Positions 58,201 to 64,000 of a stretch of 64,000 nucleotides of DNA are shown here, one piece after another. Under the pieces are notes generated by a model. That model made no database searches and was not told the origin of the DNA. It worked only from the letters and a program-made list of their open reading frames with translations. Source of the stretch: Reticulitermes speratus (taxonomy: Eukaryota; Arthropoda; Insecta; Blattodea; Rhinotermitidae); NCBI GenBank assembly GCA_021186555.1, contig JAJKFL010000011.1, positions 9,944,001 to 10,008,000 of the forward strand. The letters run 5' to 3'. Numbering within the stretch: position 1 is the first letter of the stretch; each line of letters starts with the position of its first letter. The position numbers were made by a program, and so were the translations under genes.

Positions 58201-61200
58201 TTAAGCACTGAGAGGAAATGAGGCTTAATTGATGATGTGGTTGGGGTGGTGGTGGTGGTGGTGGTGATGGTGGTGAAAAGGGTAAGTTTTTTCAAGCAGC
58301 ATGTGAAGTTCATTTAGCTTACCAGACACTTGGCTGTGAAGAATCCCAGTTCTTAAACCAGCCTTTCTTATCAAACCTTTTCATTACTTGGGCAAATATT
58401 ACATTCACCTCTTCAAGCACTTGTTTGGTAATATCCCATTTCAGTTGATTTGTGAGACGCAGGTAGTGAAGTGTCCATATGTTAACTGCAAGTTCAAATA
58501 TTCTTCCATCTGTACCCTTGAGTTCTCTTCTCAACACACTGCCAGCTGTGAGGGGGATTGTAGGAAATGCTGGTCCTATAATGCCACCTATCCAGTGCAC
58601 AGATTTTTATTAGCTGTGACATACATACATACATAGCTTCATAGTTTCACAGATCCATTGTCCGCACAGACTGGACCGGATATTGAACTCGTCACAATCA
58701 AAGCTAGATTGCAAAATACAATCAAGTCCAAGCAATTATTTACATTTACATAAAAATAATAAAATACACTCAACAATATAAAAGCTAACAAACATAAATA
58801 GATAATAGTAAGCAATACAGTAGTGTAACAGTCATACACAGTGCAAATCTTCAGTGATCACACAAATGTAAAAAATATATTCATCTATCGAATAAAAGGC
58901 ATTTGAAATGAGGAAATTTTTTAATCTTTGTTTAAAAGTGTTCACATTCTCTTTCAAAATATGTACACTTTGTGGCAGGTTATTATATATTCTGATAGAT
59001 GAGTAATCCACACCCCTCTGGATTGAAAATAATCTTACTGAGGAAACATGTAATTTTTCCTGCTGTCTTGTGTTTAAATTATGAATAGAATTATTTGTTT
59101 GGTAAATATTGTGATTTTTGACAACAAACATCATCAAAGCATATATGTATAAACAAGGGACTGTAAGCGTATCCATTTTCTTAAAACCTTCCCTACAGGA
59201 ACTTCTAGGACCAAGCCTTAACATAATTCCAATTGCTCTTTTTTGAACCGCAAAAATACTTATCATTGATGAGGATGAGCCCCAGAAAATAATTCCATAA
59301 CCAAGTTGTGGCTGAAAATGAGCAAAATAAACCATTCGTAACATTTGCTCACTCACAATGAACTGCAATTTTATAAGCACGAAACATGCAGTACTCAATT
59401 TTTTTACTAAGTTATCAGAATGTTGTTTCCAATTGAGATGACAATCTAAATGCATACACAAGAACTTAACATTTTCATCAATATTAAGATCTTGATTGTT
59501 GTATACTATATGTAATGGATACTCATGAGCCTTAGCAGTAGTAAATTGAATCATATGCGTTGTTTTCAGATTGAGTACCAAGTGATTATTTTGAAACCAC
59601 TTACAGATGCGGTTCATTACTATATTTAATTTATAATTCAATGTATTTAGATCATTTGAAGAAACAATAATAGTAGTGTCATCCGCATAAAGAATAGTAT
59701 GAGCTACATTATTTAATATACTTGGAAAATCATTAATGTAAACATTAAACAGCAATGGACCCAAAACAGATCCCTGATGAACATCATGTCTACTGGTTTC
59801 CCATTCGGAAACAAAAGTGGTTGAATTATGAAACTGTAATACAACTCTCTGCTTCCTATTATACAAATATGTCTCAAGCCATTTCAGAATAGAGCCTTTA
59901 ACTCCATAGTATTCCAACTTTCGAATCAAAAGGTCATAGTTAACACAATCAAATGCCCTTGTGAGATTACAAAATACACCTGCTACATGCTGACTGTCAC
60001 ACAATATTGATTGAGATATGATATGACACTTGAAAGTGGTGAATTGTGAGGAATGTGACAACAATAGTGAAATACAGTGCTATTCTGATCAAATATTTCA
60101 TCTTTTTATTTAGTCTCTCCAAGTTGCAGAATGTAAATTTTGATGAAAATAAAAAAAGCACTGACCTGAGGAAACATACATAAAGAATTTTTGACCACTT
60201 ACCAGTAACTGTAACATATCCACTAGTGCTTCCATACACATAGCGTCTCCATGGTTGGTATGGTATTATTGGGGATTCCTCCACATATATATCCAGATAC
60301 TGCAGTACAAGTGCTTTATTTTTTAGATCCAAATACACTGCTGTGTGCTTGTTCACCATTGCACCTTCACCCTTGAAACACAATTTCACTTTCAAAATGC
60401 AGAACTTGTTATTACACCAGCCAAAACCATATATAATTACTTATCAATTTGTAACCAGATGAGGTAATTTTTCAGTTGTCTGTACGGCACCATCATTAAC
60501 AATTTTTTAAGATTTGTACGAGTCATCATATTTTCCAAGCCAGGAACACATATGTTCAGTATAATGGCATTCCTTGAAAACTAACAAGTATTGCTTGTTA
60601 TTCTATGTCAATTTGTTTAGGATAAAAATTGCACTTTTTGCAAAAGGAGACACAGATTAGTAAACTTCTGTTTCGCATTAACAATAAACAATTTCCAATG
60701 TCAAGGAAATTACTAACAAGGTGACTGCACTTGATGTGATGTGAGACAGACCACATTTCTGCATTGTTCTAATTGTTGTATGTATCCAACTATTTTTCAA
60801 GCGACAGACATTACAGATTGATGCTAGTGCACACCCTCTCTTCTATTCAATGAATACCAGGGGCTGTTTCTGTGGGGACAGTGTAGCTGGGTATAAAGCT
60901 GACAACTCACTTCCATCTAGTACCAGGTTTAAGGATACACAAAGCAACGCCATCAATCTCCATATTTCTTCATGGCACAGCAATTAATTAATCACAGGGA
61001 TTTCTTCTTTGTGTTATAATGTTATTTGTTTTATTTTAATAATGACAACTGCTAAGATACATTTTCAATACCCATCTGGCCATACGGCACTCAGAACTGG
61101 ATAACAAGAGCATAAAATACATCATTTCTAAGTAAACATTGAAAAAATATTGGAATAATTGTCATTAATTAATTGCCTAGGAAAACTCTTCAAAGATTAG

Positions 61201-62650
61201 AATTGTGTGTTGAAATGTTCAATATTCATACTACTTCATTAATAACAAAGTGCTGCAATACACTGGAATGTGCGTGTAACACAACAGTCCATTTCTCTAG
61301 GATCATCCCCAATATCTAACACATTTAAAACAAGAAAGAGACTGAGATCTGCGCTCTTCTGGGATATTATGCAGGGTAGAGTAATATCCCAGAAGAGTGC
61401 AGATATTATCTACATCGCGGAGGAAGCCAAAGGGAAGTAGTGTGCAAACCAAGTATCTTCTATAACGGCGCTGAAATCTCTTATAAATCGGTTGTAAAAT
61501 TTCTAGGAATTAATATTACAGAAAGTTTAAATTGGCACACCCAATTCTTTAGGTTCTAGTCTAATAAGGTTTATTTTATTATCAAAACTCTAAAGGATGC
61601 TATGAGCTATCACATGATCAGATCAATTTATTTTGCTTATTTCCAGTCACGACTGAAATATGGGATTATTTTTTGGGGATCAGTAAAAGACAGCTTAAAG
61701 GTTTTTCTCATACAAAAAAGGTGATGCGACTAATTGCGGGGGTTAATAAACGAGTGTCTTGTAGAGGTATATTTTCAGAATTTAAAATTCTTACACTACC
61801 TTCACTTTACATCTTGGAAGTACTATGTTTTATCAAAAAATTGAAAGGTAATTTGAAATGCAATTTCCAGATGTATGATTATAATATGAGAGGTAAAAAT
61901 AAATTATTTATCCAAGCATGCAACACAGCTCTTTATCAGAACAGTGTAATAAATAAGGCAATTAGATTATATAACAAGTTACTGGAAAGAATAAAAACTT
62001 AAAAAAATTTTAGATGTTTTAAAAAGTAGGTAAAATTATTCATCTTGAATACCTTTTATTCGATTGATGAGTTTCTTAAGTCCAAATTCCTTTAGACCTA
62101 AACAGAGATGCCTGCGTGTGTACATTAATTGTATTTTATATAGTGGTGATTTTATTGTTTGTACAGATGTGGTTTGAAATTTAGTAATATTTGGCCTTCC
62201 TTACATGTTGTAAGAATTATTGTGACTTGTCCAAGGTCGATGTAGACTGAATGGATGAATAAATTGAATTGAATTGAAATCAAAGAAAGCAACTTCAAGT
62301 TCCAAGTAGGCTTAAAATGTAACCTCTTTCACATATACGTGCTTATACAATAAAACAATTTTGTTCTTTCTCAAGCTTTTCTTCTTTTTTGTGTGCAAAA
62401 TCATCAAGTCACAAGAATTCCATTGTCAAAATTTTGGCAACCTTGCACACAGCTCTACACTATCCTCTAACTGGATTGTACTGGCACATAAATATCATTA
62501 TTTATGTGGATTACTTACAAGTACAGTAATGTTGTGTACAAGTTCAATTCTGCCAACTTGAGTCATGGCTGAAACAGTTACTGCAATGTCTCCTTTTTCA
62601 ACAACAGGAGCAACAGGCATGTCAACATGTTGTTGTGCTCCAGCAGGTAG
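43045..62650 (-). CDS. Mcr: Macroglobulin complement-related (Mcr/TEP6-like), C-terminal 678 residues
   Basis: This is an alpha-2-macroglobulin/thioester-protein family member; in Drosophila, Mcr is needed for septate junctions. Exons, 5' to 3': 62650-62519, 60371-60203, 58587-58323, 57415-57229, 54089-53977, 53890-53754, 51404-51169, 49452-49291, 48693-48497, 47281-47110, 44681-44576, 43205-43045. The sum is exactly 679 codons with every splice phase consistent. Domains: end of an MG domain and CUB-like part (VYLDLKNKALVLQYLDIYVE), the thioester-domain helices (ELAVNIWTLHYLRLTNQL, WENLFYIEPQIFTRSIER, SVAVEATSYALMVYLMREG), and the receptor-binding domain (IPDVWGHLNIIAKGSGQA through YELPTGYNLLES). 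The tail is WYPVANISL, then NICEVCGSYQCPYCPYYS. The thioester motif GCGEQ is absent (KGTDGR lies there), which favours Mcr over a TEP or CD109. The 5' exons lie beyond the right edge. Family assignment is firm; the Mcr orthology is likely. Confidence 0.88.
43730..43885. mobile_element. Small pogo-type MITE in the last Mcr intron
   Basis: The left end ATATTTATCTGAATATAAGA and the right end (TCTTATATTTTGGTAAATAC) are imperfect inverted repeats of the class that begins TATTTxCxxGAATATAAG. The 155-bp size fits a MITE; no coding sequence. Confidence 0.55.
44682..46080. other. Mcr intron, left part
   Basis: The plus-strand frames at 45493-45898 resemble decayed mobile-element coding sequence, ending in an A-run near 45755, but match no domain I can name. 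Nothing else was recognised. Confidence 0.35.
46080..46740 (-). mobile_element. LINE family J, 3' fragment
   Basis: The minus strand reads IVYFAYVHSIITYGITFWRN, then NANPKASCRGFFRHLNILP and IHTINTRQSTKLHLPSVKLT, GVYYMGIVIFNHLPRDIREL. This is the C-terminal end of the same LINE group as 29915-31720 and 58619-60050. It is 5'-truncated and decayed; edges are approximate. Confidence 0.78.
47635..48217. mobile_element. Long-TIR MITE, family L, copy 1
   Basis: Both termini (CAGTGTTTCACAAGGAATCT and CCTCCTGAAACACACTG) form inverted repeats that continue about 130 bp inward (CCATACTTCAGGAG; CCTATATGCAAAGTTCAATG against CATTCAACTTTGGATATAGG). TA flanks both ends. A five-fold CAATT-type expansion at 48063-48085 is absent from copy 2. 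It lies in an Mcr intron. Confidence 0.85.
48694..49290. other. Mcr intron, no supported feature
   Basis: AT-rich intron; nothing recognised. Confidence 0.4.
50150..50600 (-). mobile_element. LINE family W remnant, strongly decayed
   Basis: Sequence blocks shared with 38268-38800 include TGCCTGGTCTCCCTAGTGGT, CCTCAGTCTGTGTTCCTCTC and CATCAAGTTTCATACCCATG. The open frame is lost. Confidence 0.55.
50800..50915. repeat. TAG/TCG trinucleotide microsatellite
   Basis: About 115 bp of trinucleotide repeats (ATT, then TAG and TCG units, then CAT) alternate in blocks: AGTAGTAGTAGTCGTCGTAG and similar. Such mixed blocks suggest expansion followed by single-base changes that were copied on. Confidence 0.92.
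51579..51854. repeat. Near-perfect 125-bp inverted repeat
   Basis: The left arm at 51579-51703 and the right arm at 51730-51854 are reverse complements with almost no mismatches, separated by 26 bp. The arms contain ACATGTTTCGAACTGTATCA, then GTTCATCATCAGG, and the reverse. A transcript would fold into a hairpin of over 120 base pairs. Such identity implies a recent insertion or gene conversion between arms. It lies in the Mcr intron between 53754 and 51404; no target duplication was identified. Confidence 0.92.
52480..52870 (-). mobile_element. LINE family W remnant
   Basis: The minus strand carries FYKCETLSFSLREEHEG followed by KGRLRKIFGPEGGDIPEGLR, recognisable as a changed form of the YGCETWSLTLREEH..RRIFGP motif in the C-terminal region of this LINE family. 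Frames are broken. Confidence 0.72.
52871..53753. other. Mcr intron, no supported feature
   Basis: AT-rich intron between the LINE remnant and the exon at 53754; nothing recognised. Confidence 0.4.
54332..56167 (-). mobile_element. Apparently intact pogo-like DNA transposon (1836 bp)
   Basis: Terminal inverted repeats of at least 28 bp (CCGTATATTCTCGAATCTAA, then TCCGCACC) are flanked by TA, the target site of this superfamily. Both ends also carry second copies of GTGCGGATTAGATTCG just inside, in direct orientation near each end. A single uninterrupted 442-codon transposase fills the middle on the minus strand. Ends and ORF look young. It lies in an Mcr intron within TA-rich sequence, in the same orientation as the gene. 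Confidence 0.93.
54561..55889 (-). CDS. Pogo-like transposase (POGK-type: Brinker-like HTH plus DDE_1)
   Basis: This enzyme cuts and pastes DNA at TA sites. The N-terminal residues (SYTAKFKREVIRCAEENGNR, then KAAAIFGVDESNVRLWRKHK) form a Brinker-type helix-turn-helix, as in POGK relatives. A CENPB-type second HTH follows at about residues 75-155 (KGWAIRFMRRMGLALRHRT). The DDE_1 core has its three aspartates in NADETAICLD, LVLDAFKGHLTD and VLQPMDVSINKPFKDRLRQQ. The C-terminal 40 residues are acidic. No stops or frameshifts interrupt the 442 residues. The ATG at 55889 is the longest frame; a start about 13 codons on (MEEGHLKSKRLSY) is also plausible. It could still produce active protein, but that is not shown by sequence. 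Confidence 0.93.
   Translation of the reverse strand: MGGACSNLSCTVVMEEGHLKSKRLSYTAKFKREVIRCAEENGNRKAAAIFGVDESNVRLWRKHKAAISGCEASRRKFTGPKKGRFPEIDNAVFTFFQERRKTGLFVSYDLLREEAIKKARSLNIPRSRFKASKGWAIRFMRRMGLALRHRTTICQKLPKDFEQKLLNYQQYIINLRKTENFLIGQIANADETAICLDTPPNYTVEKKGVKEVLLKTAGCEKLCLTVMLAATADGRKLPPLLILKRKTLPKSEAFTKDVIVRVQEKGWMTEELMLEWLKIVWSRRPGAFLNQPSMLVLDAFKGHLTDSVKDQLRKLKTELVVIPGGMTSVLQPMDVSINKPFKDRLRQQYLTWVADPARELTATGKIKRAAPSEVARWVSAAWKALPESIIVRSFKKCCISNALDGTEDDIVWEDDVEDKDDSDWVENTDNDSVMSDDGESDE
56221..57228. other. Mcr intron, no supported feature
   Basis: AT-rich intron. A short imperfect CTCTAACTCTGACTATAACT tract occurs near 56917. Nothing else was recognised. Confidence 0.4.
57416..58322. 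other. Mcr intron with a repeat end and a GGT microsatellite
   Basis: A repeat terminus near 57985-58045 (GAGTGGAGCTATAGC, GCCTTCATGGCATG) is shared with 41700 and 60900. A short GGT microsatellite lies at about 58244-58274. No gene was seen. Confidence 0.5.
58323..58587 (-). CDS. Mcr: Mcr exon spanning the degenerate thioester site
   Basis: The exon reads IGPAFPTIPLTAGSVLRREL, then KGTDGRIFELAVNIWTLHYL and RLTNQLKWD. In thioester proteins the stretch before FxxAxNLYTLxYLR holds GCGEQ; here no Cys-Gly-Glu-Gln is present. Its acceptor (ctggatag) is only about 30 bp from the 3' tail of a LINE insertion. Confidence 0.9.
58619..60050 (-). mobile_element. LINE family J, 5'-truncated, well preserved
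   Basis: On the minus strand the reading frame at 60064-58832 (410 codons) is open across the RT palm and the C-terminal region: GVFCNLTRAFDCVNYDLLIR, HQGSVLGPLLFNVYINDFPS, TILYADDTTIIV (catalytic YADD kept), then YGIIFWGSSSSM and IHNLNTRQQEKLHVSS. The fingers region is missing, so it is 5'-truncated near 60050. The 3' tail is a TATG repeat at 58619-58635. This is the best preserved LINE in the window and lies in sense orientation in an Mcr intron, ending 30 bp before exon 58587. Confidence 0.9.
60885..60980. repeat. Repeat terminus shared with 41700 and 57985
   Basis: The block CTCACTTCCATCTAGTACCA, then CATATTTCTTCATGGCACAG, is related to sequences near 41700 and 57985. The family is unknown. 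Confidence 0.4.
61347..62280 (+). mobile_element. LINE 3' fragment with inverted 5' end and TTGAA tail
   Basis: The plus strand encodes the C-terminal region of a jockey-like LINE: IRSIYFAYFQSRLKYGIIF-type sequence, then VMRLIAGVNKRVSCRGIFSE and ILTLPSLYILEVLCFIKKLK. The 3' end is AATAAATTGAATTGAATTGA, a short repeat tail. At the 5' end a 23-bp inverted repeat (61347-61369 against 61382-61404) suggests an inverted segment. It lies in an Mcr intron, opposite to the gene. Confidence 0.82.
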
Positions 62651-63114
62651 CTGCAGAAGAGAAATTAGTGGTTCCAGTGCCATTTGTTACCACCATACTT
62701 ACACTGAATACATTAGACAAGTTACAAAAACAGTGCCATGCATGGGTCAACAACACTTCTCAAAATTTCTCTACATGCTGTTGCAGAGAGTGCAGGATCT
62801 TCCAGAGACAAACAGTTTGTCATGCTTGAATGCACATATATGAGCGACTTCCTTATTGTCAGAGGTTTCATGGGCTTAGAAACATCATACCATGCCAGAA
62901 TATATACAATGAAGTGATCATAATGATTTATACTCTGTACATCTAAACCCATGCACATTATGTCCAAATTCAAATCATATTGTGACAGAATTTGAGACAG
63001 TAAAAATCAACATATCATTTTCCTTCAGGAGCAATATCTGTCACATTAATGCTTTGTTACTGCCACAAGATCTCCAGATGTCCCCTGAATGTTTCATCTT
63101 ATGAAAAATATTTA
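62651..63114. other. Upstream Mcr intron, no exon recognised
   Basis: The exon before LPAGAQQHVDMPVAPVV should encode an upstream macroglobulin domain; no such exon is visible here or in 63603-64000, so it lies beyond the right edge. Confidence 0.4.
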
Positions 63115-63602
63115 GGATGTTTCAGAAGGAGAATGTTCTTTGGGTTAATTTATTGAACAGTTACAGAGATAGTGATGCAAGAAATATGTAGTTTTCTTGC
63201 AGTTCTACATACTGTACCTGTTTAACATCATGTGTTATCTGTACATTGCGCAGGTCTGTCCTTGAGCCAGTAATTAAGCCAAGCCCTGTAGAGGTGAGCA
63301 TGCTATATAGAGTACCTGGAAACCTAAGGATGATTTTTACAAAAGTAGTGCGAGTTTTTCTTACTTAATGTCACTCACATGTTAATTACATATTAATGAC
63401 AGGTGTTAACTTAAAGGAACTCCTCGTTTTAATATGCTTTTGGTAATCAATCAATGTATAAGATTTCTCATTCTTTAAAAGTTATCTCACCATTATCTCT
63501 ATAACTATTCAATTTCAGATACAGGTATTTTTGGTTAATCAATATAATTTAACCTAATAAATATTCTCCTGAAGCATAGCAGATTCCTTCTGAAACACCC
63601 TG
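63115..63602. mobile_element. Long-TIR MITE, family L, copy 2
   Basis: It matches 47635-48217 through most of its length (GGTCTGTCCTTGAGCCAGTA, CCTAAGGATGATTTTTAC, TTGGTAATCAATCAATGTAT) with inverted termini GGATGTTTCAGAAGGA and TCCTTCTGAAACACCCTG, flanked by TA. It lacks the CAATT expansion of copy 1 and is about 95 bp shorter. Confidence 0.85.
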
Positions 63603-63929
63603 TATGAAAAAGCAGAAAATATCCATACACTGATGACTACACAACCCCTCCCTTAGGGTCTTTCTACTTTTTATTTTTAATAGCTGTAGGAGTAATTATC
63701 ACAATTAAAATAAAAATCCCTGGCTTATAAAAGTTTAAATGTTCTTAATTACTTAAATGACATTTTAATTGAGCAATAACATGGGCACTGAAACAACCCT
63801 TGCTCAAAGTCCTATTCTGGGCATGAAATCCTTACATTCAAACACTCTGAACTATACACTCATTGCACTGATTTTAGTTCCATTACTATCAAATTAATTA
63901 CTTTTGTGTCACATCATTGACTTCACTGC

Positions 63930-64000
63930 AGGGTCTTTCTTGAAATGTTCACAGCTATTCAGCTGGTCAAGAAATTCCACAATTTTATGTAACTCATGAG
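63930..64000. repeat. LINE family W fragment at the right edge
   Basis: The phrase AGGGTCTTTCTTGAAATGTT, then AGCTGGTCAAGAAATTCCAC, matches the copies near 18900, 24620 and 38275. It continues past the window. Confidence 0.5.

Noticed and set aside
58832-60064. Host gene encoding a 410-residue protein
   Set aside because: The YADD reverse transcriptase motif, missing fingers region and TATG tail identify a 5'-truncated LINE.

Overview
This is an animal nuclear genome window, almost certainly from an insect. It is AT-rich, with short exons separated by kilobase-scale introns (GT..AG throughout), a tRNA-derived SINE, several non-LTR retrotransposon remnants, pogo/Tigger and mariner elements, and many foldback MITEs. 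Intron size and repeat content suggest a large-genome hemimetabolous insect (termite, cockroach or stick-insect type). That placement is inference, and no species can be named from sequence alone.

Three conserved genes account for all the protein-coding signal I can support. (1) WDR59 lies on the minus strand at 28781..462. Sixteen exons give the WD40 propeller and RWD domain, and the C-terminal part runs off the left edge. WDR59 is a GATOR2 subunit that regulates TORC1. (2) CWC25 lies on the plus strand at 29753..40614. It is complete: seven exons, about 433 residues, a spliceosomal step-one factor. (3) A thioester-less alpha-2-macroglobulin/TEP family gene of Mcr (TEP6) type lies on the minus strand at 62650..43045. 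Twelve exons encode the C-terminal 678 residues, and its 5' part runs off the right edge. I rebuilt each gene by joining ORF fragments at splice sites that keep phase across every junction, with one exception in WDR59 exon 12.

Layout: WDR59 and CWC25 are divergent, with start codons 971 bp apart. That interval holds a foldback MITE and a 57-bp tandem duplication. CWC25 and Mcr are convergent. The long introns hold the mobile elements: LINE remnants at 4.1-6.25 kb, 29.9-31.7 kb, 46.1-46.7 kb, 58.6-60.05 kb and 61.35-62.28 kb; a second, widely scattered LINE family; an apparently intact pogo-like transposon at 54332..56167 nested inside an older inverted repeat; a decayed Tigger copy at 15722..17109; a decayed mariner copy near 27.1-27.75 kb; and several MITE families.

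The most unusual signals are: a structural motif (CTGATGATG, then a variable but self-complementary hairpin, then GAAACATGT) recurring in unrelated repeats; a nearly perfect 125-bp inverted repeat at 51579..51854; a LINE inserted about 30 bp upstream of an Mcr splice acceptor; and a decayed duplicate of a WDR59 exon boundary.
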